Shown here: positions 1 through 6,565 of the stretch, piece by piece
Position numbering within the stretch: the first letter of the stretch is position 1
How the letters are laid out: each line of letters begins with the position of its first letter
NCBI GenBank assembly: GCA_964550845.1
Contig: CAZKAD010000022.1
Span: 1 to 14,808 of the forward strand
Direction of reading: 5' to 3'
Length of the DNA stretch: 14,808 bases
DNA from: CAYTKU01 sp964550845
Lineage (GTDB): Bacteria > Patescibacteriota > Patescibacteriia > Magasanikbacterales > UBA922
Position numbers and translations under genes: made by a program
Notes under the pieces: generated by a model
Told to the model about the DNA's origin: nothing
What the model saw: the letters and a program-made list of their open reading frames with translations, nothing else
Databases searched by the model: none

Positions 1-33
1 GTGAAGGAGGGGGATCGCGCGAGGTCCGGCGAT

Positions 34-243
34 CTATTGCGTCGTGGTAGGAGGGAGTTGGGGGTTGTCGCTGTCAGAACGGCAGGGAGGTGTGGAGATT
101 TGTTGCTCTTGCGTTTTTGGTTGACCGCTGTCTGGGCTCCATAGGAACCTCCACTGATTTGGGTTCTGCGTGATCGCCTTGGCCAGGGCCCAGGCGATGA
201 TCAGCAGTGCGATTCCCAGCCACTTCAAAGCTTTTTTGAACAC
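34..243 (-). CDS. Small membrane-anchored hypothetical protein
   Basis: A 69-residue protein is read from GTG at 243 to TAG at 34-36. I chose this start because AGGAG lies 7 bases upstream (251-255) and a good promoter lies further up; the TTG at 306 in the same frame falls inside the -35 box and cannot be the start. The N-terminus (MFKKALKWLGIALLIIAWALA) has two lysines followed by one hydrophobic helix at about residues 7-21, so it is probably a signal anchor. The tail is polar and rich in Pro, Gln, Ser and Thr, with one Cys and no lipobox. Hand count gives about 57% GC for bases 1-240, against roughly 30-45% elsewhere. I do not recognise a family. A real but possibly foreign or fast-evolving small gene is likely; a fortuitous ORF behind a promoter is the alternative. 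Confidence 0.5.
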   Translation of the reverse strand: MFKKALKWLGIALLIIAWALAKAITQNPNQWRFLWSPDSGQPKTQEQQISTPPCRSDSDNPQLPPTTTQ

Positions 244-277
244 GAACTTTCTCCTATCTATAGACACGTGACAAATA

Positions 278-306
278 AACCTAGCCTGTTTTAGGCATAT
301 TGTCAA
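278..306 (-). promoter_or_regulatory. Sigma70-type promoter for the minus-strand small gene
   Basis: On the minus strand TTGACA (306-301) is followed after exactly 17 bases by TAGGTT (283-278). The expected start of transcription is near 271, giving a leader of about 27 bases that carries AGGAG. A short dyad, GCCT-GTTTT-AGGC (284-296), lies in the spacer and could be an operator. Confidence 0.6.
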
Positions 307-328
307 GACTACAGAAGAATGAGATAAT
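300..328 (+). promoter_or_regulatory. Promoter for the Mur ligase gene
   Basis: TTGTCA (300-305), a 17-base spacer and GATAAT (323-328), 5/6 to consensus, point at the ATG at 360. The -35 is essentially the same bases as the -35 of the divergent minus-strand promoter. The predicted leader is about 25 bases and has no Shine-Dalgarno. Confidence 0.6.
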
Positions 329-359
329 AGAGAATATTCAAAAAAGTTGACCTGTTTTT

Positions 360-1751
360 ATGTCGTTTAAGTCAATCCTCAAAAAAATTCTTCCCAAAAA
401 GATCTACAATTTGAAACATCTTTTTTTGGCTTGGTATGGAGCATACAAATACCATCATCCATCGGAAGAAATTTTTGTGATTGGTATTACAGGGACAAGT
501 GGAAAATCCAGCACCACTTATTTTCTTCGTCAGATGCTCGAATACGCTGGATTCAAAGTCGGCTCACTCTCGACCATTGATTTTTATGTAGCAGGTGAGC
601 ACAAACTCAATGATCAAAAAATGACCATGCTTGGTCGTTTTCAAATTCAAAAATATTTGCGTGAAATGGTCAGCAAAGGTTGCGATATTGCCATTGTCGA
701 GACCACTTCCGAAGGGGCAGTGCAGCACCGACATAAATTCATCAACTATGACATCATGGTGTTGACCAATCTCTATCCAGAACATATTGAATCACATGGC
801 AGTTTTGAAAATTATAAAAATGCCAAGCTCAGTATCTTTGAATATGTCAGCCGCTCCAAAAGAAAAAAAGTCTTTGGGAAATGGAAAAATTTGAACTGGG
901 GAGCAGTCATTCCAAAAATTTCAGTGGTAAATGCAGATCTCTGTGAGACAGAAGAAGCGTTTGAAGGCACTGCGCAGGAATTTGTCAGCGTTCCATTTGA
1001 TCACAAATATACCTTTGGAAAAAAATCTCGTGATGAACATTTGCTTGGATCTCCACTGCAGAATCATTTTTATTTGTTTAAACCACGAGTGTCCGAGAAG
1101 GGACTCGAGTTTCAAATTGGACAAGAAGCCTTTGTAGCGCCTCTGTTTGGTGCACATAATATGATGAATATTCTCTGTGCCATTGAAATCTGCCATATTC
1201 TCGGTATTGATTGGCATACTACACTCAAAGATGCGGTGAAAGTCCTCAAAGGCCCAGCTGGACGCATTGAATTTATTTCCGAAGCAGAGCAATTGGGATT
1301 TCGTGTGATTGTCGACTATGCTTTTGAACCAGTAGCTATAGAAAAACTCTATGAAGTGGTAGCAAAGATCCAGCCAAAACGCGTTATTCATGTCTTTGGT
1401 TCTACGGGGGGTGGGCGAGATGTATCTCGTCGATTCACGGTCGGAGAATATGTAGGAAATCACGCCGATGTATGCATTATTACTGATGAAGATCCATACG
1501 ATGATGATCCAATGGAAATCATACAAGATGTGGCTAGTAGCGTAGAAAAAACTGGAAAAAAAGAAGGGGAAAATCTTTTCAAAATTCTAGACCGACACGA
1601 AGCCATCCAAAAAGCAGTTGATCTTGCTCAAGAAGGCGACCTTATCCTGCTAACTGGCAAAGGAAGTGAGCAAAAAATGGTGGTGAAAGGGAAAATGATT
1701 CCTTGGGATGATCGAGACGCGGTGCGAACAGCATTAAAAAATAGAAAATAG
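360..1751 (+). CDS. Mur ligase family protein, MurE-like (UDP-N-acetylmuramyl-tripeptide synthetase-like)
   Basis: ATP-dependent amide ligase, most like MurE, which adds the third amino acid to UDP-MurNAc-dipeptide in the cytoplasm. Visible motifs: P-loop GITGTSGKSS (42-51), the lysine expected to be carbamylated in NAKLSIF (K156), GPAGRIEF near 300, VDYAFEP (318-324, MurE VDYAHTP), FGSTGGGRD (346-354), DEDPYDDDP (376-384) at the place of the MurE amino-acid specificity motif, GKGSE (433-437) and IPWDDR near the end. The P-loop comes only about 40 residues in, whereas in classical MurE it lies beyond residue 100, so the N-terminal UDP-sugar domain is missing. The specificity motif lacks the Arg of the DAP-type DNPR, so the added residue cannot be assigned. 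The start is the ATG behind the promoter, with a T-rich leader and no Shine-Dalgarno. It is followed by an FtsB-like gene, consistent with an envelope role. An alternative is a non-murein Mur-type ligase. Confidence 0.82.
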   Translation: MSFKSILKKILPKKIYNLKHLFLAWYGAYKYHHPSEEIFVIGITGTSGKSSTTYFLRQMLEYAGFKVGSLSTIDFYVAGEHKLNDQKMTMLGRFQIQKYLREMVSKGCDIAIVETTSEGAVQHRHKFINYDIMVLTNLYPEHIESHGSFENYKNAKLSIFEYVSRSKRKKVFGKWKNLNWGAVIPKISVVNADLCETEEAFEGTAQEFVSVPFDHKYTFGKKSRDEHLLGSPLQNHFYLFKPRVSEKGLEFQIGQEAFVAPLFGAHNMMNILCAIEICHILGIDWHTTLKDAVKVLKGPAGRIEFISEAEQLGFRVIVDYAFEPVAIEKLYEVVAKIQPKRVIHVFGSTGGGRDVSRRFTVGEYVGNHADVCIITDEDPYDDDPMEIIQDVASSVEKTGKKEGENLFKILDRHEAIQKAVDLAQEGDLILLTGKGSEQKMVVKGKMIPWDDRDAVRTALKNRK

Positions 1752-1761
1752 GCAAATTTCA

Positions 1762-1770
1762 TGTTATACT
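1762..1770 (+). promoter_or_regulatory. Extended -10 promoter, predicted leaderless, for the FtsB-like gene
   Basis: TGtTATACT is an extended -10 (TATACT at 1765-1770). Only 6 bases separate it from ATG 1777, so transcription should begin on or next to the start codon. No -35 is recognisable. Eleven bases, TTATACTATTG, recur in the tRNA-Gln promoter at 11556. Confidence 0.55.
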
Positions 1771-1776
1771 ATTGCC

Positions 1777-2190
1777 ATGACACGTAATCCACAACCCTCA
1801 ACTCTTAGGCGATTTTTTACTTCCCGTCTTTTTTTGGTGGTGATATTTTCAGCGATTGCTTTGATTCTTTTTGGATATGCCCGAACATATTATCAGGGTT
1901 ACAAAGTAAAACAAGAAATAGAAAACCTTCAAAAAGAAGTAGATAATTTGCAAAAGAAGAAATTTCAGTCTATGGAACTGTTGAATTATGTGACCAGTGA
2001 CGCTTTTGTCGAAGAAAAAGCCCGAACAGAGCTGAATTTGAAAAAGCCTGGGGAAAATGTTTTGATCATACCAAATATGCAAAAAGTCCAAACAGAAGAG
2101 GGGATCGTATCAAACGCTTCAGAATCTGGACAGAAACATCCAAATTGGTTAAAATGGTGGTATTACTTTATCCACAGGTCTCTGCCATAG
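1777..2190 (+). CDS. Septum formation initiator family protein (FtsB/DivIC-like)
   Basis: A 137-residue single-pass membrane protein with the FtsB/DivIC layout: a short basic N-terminus, a transmembrane helix at about 17-36, a coiled coil at about 41-66 (EIENLQKEVDNLQKK), and the family motif FVEEKARTELNLKKPGENVL (78-97). In known systems this protein works with FtsL and FtsQ/DivIB in the divisome to activate septal peptidoglycan synthesis. The C-terminus ends in an aromatic patch, NWLKWWYYFI. It lies 25 bases after the Mur ligase and 22 bases before a secreted-fold PPIase. The ATG follows an extended -10 and there is no Shine-Dalgarno. Family assignment is firm; which member (FtsB or DivIC) cannot be decided from sequence. 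Confidence 0.85.
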   Translation: MTRNPQPSTLRRFFTSRLFLVVIFSAIALILFGYARTYYQGYKVKQEIENLQKEVDNLQKKKFQSMELLNYVTSDAFVEEKARTELNLKKPGENVLIIPNMQKVQTEEGIVSNASESGQKHPNWLKWWYYFIHRSLP

Positions 2191-2212
2191 ACCATGACTT
2201 AAAAATTTTTTT

Positions 2213-3259
2213 ATGGAAGAAAAACACACACATCACGAAACTACAAAAAAACATGAAGAGAACCGTAAAAAGTCACCGCTTATTTGGGTACTCCTGGGAG
2301 TTTTATCAACACTCGTTTTGGTATGTCTGATTGGTATGGGAGTTGTTGTCTCACAAGCGCGAAATGTATCGTATAACCCTACGATTGTAAAAGGTGCTAC
2401 AATTTTGCGTGTAGCGGCAGCTGAGGTAAATGGAGATAAAATCCTGTATTCTGATTATATTCAGGATATGGAAACTCTTAAAAAGTTTTATGCAGCACAA
2501 GGAGCTGAATTTCCACCTGTTGCAGATAAAGATATTTCAGACATGACCATTAGTCGTTTGGTGGCTAATAAATTGATTGCTCAGATTTCCAAACAACATA
2601 ATGTTGAAGTAACACAAGCAGATGTTGATGCAAAAAAACAAGAACTTTTACAACAATTTACCAATGAAGATGAAGTCAATGCTGAACTGCAAAAAAATTA
2701 TGGTTGGAATTTTGATACCTATGTTGAAAAAGTAATTCGACCACTTATTTTGGAACAAAAACTTCAAGACACTTTTAATTCAAGTACTGATCCAATGTTT
2801 GCAAATTTTCAACTCGAAGAAGTTCGTGCAAGACATATTTTGTTTAGTACCAGTGATAAAACCGATGATGAAGCAAAAAAACAAGCTGAAGATGTACTTG
2901 CACGTTTGAAAAAAGGTGATGATTTTGAAGCGCTTGCCAAGGAATTTGGAACTGATGGTACCAAAGATGTTGGTGGAGACTTGGGCTGGTTTTCACGCGA
3001 ACAAATGGTAAAAGAATTTTCTGATGCTGCTTTTCTTTTGGAAAAAGGGCAGCTGAGTGAATTGGTAAAATCAGAATTTGGTTACCATATTATTCGTGTA
3101 GATGATAAACGTACCGTAAAGGATTTCATTACCTTTATGGATAATCAAATTGCCAAGGCAGATATTACTATTTTCATCAATATCAATAATCCATTTGTTG
3201 GAATCGAAGAGAGAATGATGGGAACAAATGTAGATACTTCTGCTCCAGTTGCACAATAA
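2213..3259 (+). CDS. Membrane-anchored peptidylprolyl isomerase (SurA-N-like plus parvulin domain)
   Basis: A 348-residue extracytoplasmic folding factor. The first 21 residues are hydrophilic and His/Lys/Glu-rich, then a transmembrane anchor spans about 22-47. Residues 70-200 resemble the SurA/PrsA N-terminal chaperone region (EVNGDKILYSDYI, then LVANKLIAQIS). A parvulin rotamase domain follows at about 204-296, with ARHILF (206-211), GGDLGWF (254-260) and FGYHIIRV (289-296). Parvulins isomerise Xaa-Pro bonds; PrsA and SurA relatives act outside the membrane. There is no lipobox, so it is helix-anchored and not a lipoprotein like PrsA. The first ATG follows a run of seven T and no Shine-Dalgarno. 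It is the last gene of the plus-strand block and is followed at once by a terminator. Confidence 0.85.
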   Translation: MEEKHTHHETTKKHEENRKKSPLIWVLLGVLSTLVLVCLIGMGVVVSQARNVSYNPTIVKGATILRVAAAEVNGDKILYSDYIQDMETLKKFYAAQGAEFPPVADKDISDMTISRLVANKLIAQISKQHNVEVTQADVDAKKQELLQQFTNEDEVNAELQKNYGWNFDTYVEKVIRPLILEQKLQDTFNSSTDPMFANFQLEEVRARHILFSTSDKTDDEAKKQAEDVLARLKKGDDFEALAKEFGTDGTKDVGGDLGWFSREQMVKEFSDAAFLLEKGQLSELVKSEFGYHIIRVDDKRTVKDFITFMDNQIAKADITIFININNPFVGIEERMMGTNVDTSAPVAQ

Positions 3260-3261
3260 AG

Positions 3262-3292
3262 AAAAAGACAGCCCTATCAAGGCTGTCTTTTT
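3262..3292. terminator. Bidirectional intrinsic terminator
   Basis: AAAAAGACAGCC (3262-3273) pairs perfectly with GGCTGTCTTTTT (3281-3292) around a 7-base loop. The A and T flanks serve both strands, so it can end the PPIase transcript and the convergent ABC-F transcript. Its right arm overlaps the first bases of the ABC-F stop codon. Confidence 0.88.
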
Positions 3293-5072
3293 ATAATTGT
3301 TTCATCATCTCTTCAATTCGGCCTTGCGTTTGCATCCATTCCTTTTCTTTTTCCAAGATAAAATGAGTGGTATCATGAAGTTTCTCTGTTTTTTCTCTTG
3401 AATATTCTGTATGGTGCTCTTCAAACCAGGAGAGTATTTTTTGTTTCTCTTTTTCAAGGTCCATGATTTCCATTTCTATCTCTTGAAGGGCTTTTTTTTC
3501 TTTTTTGATCTGTTGATGAAGAGCCTTACGATCTTCTCCTGAACTTTTTACCTCTTCCTCTGGTTCTTTATTGAGTCCTCTTTCTATATGGAGATTCTGT
3601 TCGAGATGATAGACATATTCTTCATAATTGTGATGATATCGGCGCACACGACCATCTTTGACTTCAATAATACTGGTGGCAAGAAGATTGACAAAAGTTC
3701 GATTGTGACTAATAAAAAGCACCGTACACTTGGTTTCTTTGAGTGATTCTCCGAGCACTTCAACTGTTTCAAAATCCAAATGGTTGGTCGGCTCATCAAG
3801 AAGAAGGACATGATTTTTCTGCAAAAGAAGTCCTGCCAAACAGAGGCGTGCTTTTTCGCCGCCACTGAGCATTGAAATGGATTTATTCAGATCATCTCCC
3901 TGAAAAAGAAAATTTCCAGCCACTTCGAGGATGCGTTCGGTTTTGACTTCTGGACTTGCTACCGCTCCAAGATAGCTTTGTACGGTATCTTGGTTTTTGA
4001 GCATCTGTGGTACATGCTGAGCATAGTATCCCACTTTTATATGTGGACCAAAGCGAAATGTACCAGAAAGTGGGGCAAGCTCTCCTGCAATAGTTTTGAG
4101 AAATGTCGTTTTACCACTTCCATTATCTCCGACAATTGCCACATGTTCACCACGGGATATATCAAGAGAAATATCTTGGCTAATTGTTTTTTCGGGATAT
4201 CCAATTGACATTTCATGGGTGCTGAGTGCTATTCCTTTGCGTTCATCAATTTCAGGAATACGAATACGACTGGCACGCAAGGGATTCAAAATATCAATAG
4301 TTTTGAGTTTGGCAATTTGTTTGAGCTTTGACTGTGCCTGCGAAGCCTTGCTCGCTTTGTAGCGGAAACGATCAACAAAAGATTGGAGATGTTCTTTTTC
4401 TCGTTCAATTTTTTTGTTATAGCGAGCTGCTAGATCTGCTTGGGCTTCTTTGTGTGCCAAATAGGCTTCAATATCTCCAGGATAAAAAAAAGTTTGTCCC
4501 TGCTCAACTTCAAGAGTGGCATTGCAGGTATTTTTGAGAAATTCACGGTCGTGTGAAATGAGTAAAAAACTGCCGCGATAATTTTTGAGAAATTGTTCAA
4601 GCAAAATGAGTGTTGAAAGATCCAAATAATTGGTTGGCTCATCGAGAAGCAACAGATTCGGATCTTGGAGAAGCATGCTGCTAAGTTTCACACGCATCTG
4701 GTATCCTCCGGGTAGCGTCTGAATCTGTTTTTCAAACATTTCATTTTTGATTTGAAATTTTCCTGCCATGGCGGCACACTGCCATTCTTCTTTATTGCTG
4801 GTGCGCACGAGAAATCCCATGACTGTTTCGTTTCCTTCATAGGGATCATGCTGGGTAAGGTAGCCAATTTTTGTTCCATCATGAACCAAAATTTCACCTG
4901 AATCTTTTTCATCATCGCCTACAATAATACGAAAAAGGGTTGATTTGCCTGCGCCATTGCGCCCAATAACTCCAATTTTTTGTTTGTCTCCAATCGAAAG
5001 AGTCACGTTGTCAAGGATAACACGTGGCCCAAATGATTTGCACAGGTGGTTGATTTGTAGCCGGGTTGACAT
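3291..5072 (-). CDS. ABC-F family ATP-binding protein (ribosome-associated type)
   Basis: A 593-residue tandem ABC ATPase without transmembrane segments, as in the ABC-F family (Uup, EttA, YheS and ribosome-protection factors), which act on the ribosomal E site. First ATPase: Walker A GRNGAGKST (37-45), degenerate signature LPGGYQ (120-125), Walker B LLLLDEPTNYLD (140-151), SHDR (173-176). An ABC_tran_Xtn-type inter-domain linker covers about 209-275. Second ATPase: Walker A GDNGSGKTT (315-323), canonical signature LSGGEKAR (402-409), LLLDEPTNHLD (423-433), and SHNR (455-458) where SHDR is usual. The C-terminal 85 residues are Lys/Glu-rich and should form a coiled coil, as in Uup-like members. 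The ATG at 5072 has no Shine-Dalgarno. Subfamily, and any antibiotic-protection role, cannot be assigned by eye. Confidence 0.9.
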   Translation of the reverse strand: MSTRLQINHLCKSFGPRVILDNVTLSIGDKQKIGVIGRNGAGKSTLFRIIVGDDEKDSGEILVHDGTKIGYLTQHDPYEGNETVMGFLVRTSNKEEWQCAAMAGKFQIKNEMFEKQIQTLPGGYQMRVKLSSMLLQDPNLLLLDEPTNYLDLSTLILLEQFLKNYRGSFLLISHDREFLKNTCNATLEVEQGQTFFYPGDIEAYLAHKEAQADLAARYNKKIEREKEHLQSFVDRFRYKASKASQAQSKLKQIAKLKTIDILNPLRASRIRIPEIDERKGIALSTHEMSIGYPEKTISQDISLDISRGEHVAIVGDNGSGKTTFLKTIAGELAPLSGTFRFGPHIKVGYYAQHVPQMLKNQDTVQSYLGAVASPEVKTERILEVAGNFLFQGDDLNKSISMLSGGEKARLCLAGLLLQKNHVLLLDEPTNHLDFETVEVLGESLKETKCTVLFISHNRTFVNLLATSIIEVKDGRVRRYHHNYEEYVYHLEQNLHIERGLNKEPEEEVKSSGEDRKALHQQIKKEKKALQEIEMEIMDLEKEKQKILSWFEEHHTEYSREKTEKLHDTTHFILEKEKEWMQTQGRIEEMMKQL

Positions 5073-5094
5073 AGCTTCAAAAACCCATTAGGCT

Positions 5095-5100
5095 CTTATA
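5095..5100 (-). promoter_or_regulatory. Possible -10 for the ABC-F gene
   Basis: On the minus strand TATAAG (5100-5095) stands about 22 bases before the ATG at 5072. No convincing -35 was found, so this is tentative. It lies in the 101-base gap between two divergent genes. Confidence 0.3.
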
Positions 5101-5140
5101 CTAGCAAAGAAATACGTTTTGGTAAAGCCTCAGAAAGGTT

Positions 5141-5167
5141 TTGTCAGCCTCAAATCTATGCTACAAT
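5141..5167 (+). promoter_or_regulatory. Extended -10 promoter of uvrC, predicted leaderless
   Basis: TGcTACAAT is an extended -10 (TACAAT at 5162-5167), 6 bases before ATG 5174. TTGTCA at 5141-5146 is a near-perfect -35 but the spacer is only 15 bases, so the extended -10 probably dominates. Confidence 0.5.
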
Positions 5168-5173
5168 ACTTTT

Positions 5174-6565
5174 ATGTTAAAAGCGCAGTCACAAGTGGCA
5201 CTCTTGCCCGACAATCCAGGTATTTATCTTTTTTATAACCAGCAAAAGGAATTGATTTATGTTGGTAAAGCCACCTCTCTCAAAAGCCGAGTAGGAAGTT
5301 ATTTTCGTCTCAAAAAAATTACCCGCCCGATTGAAGCCATGATGCACGAAGTGGTGTCTATCAAGTACAAAAACACTGATTCAGTCCTCGAAGCGGTGAT
5401 TCTTGAGGCCAATTATATCAAAACGTTTTTGCCAAAATACAATGTGCTTGGCAAAGACAATCGCAGTTGGAATTATATTGTGATCACCAAAGATGAATAT
5501 CCAGAAGTAAAAACCATACGTCAGCATGAATATGAACTCAAGAAAAAAGCAGAGAAAGCCGGAGTGAAATATGAAGAAGATGATTTTGATCTCAAACAAT
5601 TTGCGCATGTTTTTGGTCCATATCCAGGACTCAATACCAAAGCAGCCATAAAAATTTTGCGTGAGATTTTTCATTTTTCTTCTTGTAAACCAGATCAGAA
5701 ACGTCCCTGTTTGTATTATCAAATGGGACAATGTGTTGGAGTATGTGTGCGTGCCGTCTCACCAAAAGAATACAAAGAAAAAGTAATTAATCCACTGGTG
5801 ATGTTTTTGAAAGGACAAAAGAAACCTCTGATAAAATCTTTGGAGAAAAAAATGAAAGTTGCTTCAAAAGAAGAAAATTATGAAGAAGCATGGAGATTGC
5901 GAGACCAACTCAAGTCGCTCTATCGTATTGAGGATATTACGCTTATAAATAAATCGATGGTCTCGCTTCCCTCAGCAGGTTTATCCCGATCATTGCATCG
6001 GGAGGGAGATGGAGGGGGTCGACTCCACCTGACCTCCCCTGATAGTGAAGGAAATATCGAAATTAAACGTATTGAAGGTTATGATATTTCCAATCTTGGA
6101 GTAAGTGGCAAAGTTGCGAGTATGGTTGTCTTTGATAGCGCTGGTCCCATGAAAGATCAGTATCGAAAATTCAAAATCAAAAGTGTAGAAGGACAAAGCG
6201 ATGTAGATTGTTTGGAAGAGGTTATCCGAAGACGATTCAACCATCCAGAATGGGAGATACCCAGTATGCTGCTGATCGATGGGGGACGACCACAGGTCAA
6301 TCGTGTTGAAAAAGTCCTTCAGGATTTGCATATTCTCATTCCAATTGTCGGCATTGCCAAAGGACCAGAGCGCAAGAAAAATGAATTTACTTTCCCCATG
6401 TCAATTTTTGCAGATGATGAAAAAGTTGCGAGAGACATACGTGAAGCTCGTCGCGCTTTTATCACTTGGGTGAGTGAACATCAAGAGATTCTGGTGCGTG
6501 TGCGAGATGAAGCCCACCGCTTTGCGATTACCTATCAGCGGCAGACACGAAAACTAAAAAAGTAA
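5174..6565 (+). CDS. uvrC: UvrC-like excinuclease subunit lacking the C-terminal HhH domain
   Basis: Nucleotide excision repair nuclease, 463 residues from the ATG placed 6 bases after the -10; upstream in-frame codons would lie in the promoter. Domains in order: GIY-YIG nuclease (GIY at 16-18, YVG at 29-31, catalytic-type Glu 78) for the 3' cut; four cysteines at 171, 179, 187 and 191, spaced as in the iron-sulfur motif of UvrC; a UVR motif for UvrB binding near 225-255; and an RNase H-like endonuclease with D304, D369 (LLIDGG) and H448 (DEAHRF) for the 5' cut. E. coli UvrC is about 610 residues and continues into a (HhH)2 DNA-binding part that is absent here. Residues of about 263-290 come from a GC-rich palindromic insertion described separately. 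The last 12 bases overlap the end of truB on the other strand. Confidence 0.9.
   Translation: MLKAQSQVALLPDNPGIYLFYNQQKELIYVGKATSLKSRVGSYFRLKKITRPIEAMMHEVVSIKYKNTDSVLEAVILEANYIKTFLPKYNVLGKDNRSWNYIVITKDEYPEVKTIRQHEYELKKKAEKAGVKYEEDDFDLKQFAHVFGPYPGLNTKAAIKILREIFHFSSCKPDQKRPCLYYQMGQCVGVCVRAVSPKEYKEKVINPLVMFLKGQKKPLIKSLEKKMKVASKEENYEEAWRLRDQLKSLYRIEDITLINKSMVSLPSAGLSRSLHREGDGGGRLHLTSPDSEGNIEIKRIEGYDISNLGVSGKVASMVVFDSAGPMKDQYRKFKIKSVEGQSDVDCLEEVIRRRFNHPEWEIPSMLLIDGGRPQVNRVEKVLQDLHILIPIVGIAKGPERKKNEFTFPMSIFADDEKVARDIREARRAFITWVSEHQEILVRVRDEAHRFAITYQRQTRKLKK
5965..6040. repeat. In-frame GC-rich palindromic insertion inside uvrC
   Basis: Two hairpins follow each other. TCCCGAT (5984-5990) pairs perfectly with ATCGGGA (5997-6003) around CATTGC. 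A second, imperfect stem joins 6000-6014 (GGGAGGGAGATGGAG) to 6023-6038 (CTCCACCTGACCTCCC). The two stems share four bases and would alternate. The stretch is much more GC-rich than its surroundings and encodes a low-complexity Ser/Gly/Pro/Arg linker between the UVR motif and the RNase H-like domain. It keeps the frame. It resembles in-gene palindromic elements such as those of Rickettsia; the ends are approximate and no target duplication was seen. Confidence 0.5.

Noticed and set aside
244..306. Upstream extension of the minus-strand small gene to a TTG at 306
   Set aside because: That TTG is part of the -35 TTGACA and the extension covers the whole promoter; the GTG at 243 has AGGAG at 7 bases.
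921..1526. Long antisense open frame within the Mur ligase gene
   Set aside because: A shadow of the well-supported plus-strand gene, with no promoter, start signal or family resemblance.
5141..5173. Longer N-terminus of UvrC starting at 5141
   Set aside because: The extension would be translated from within the -35 and -10 boxes, and the GIY-YIG domain is complete from ATG 5174.
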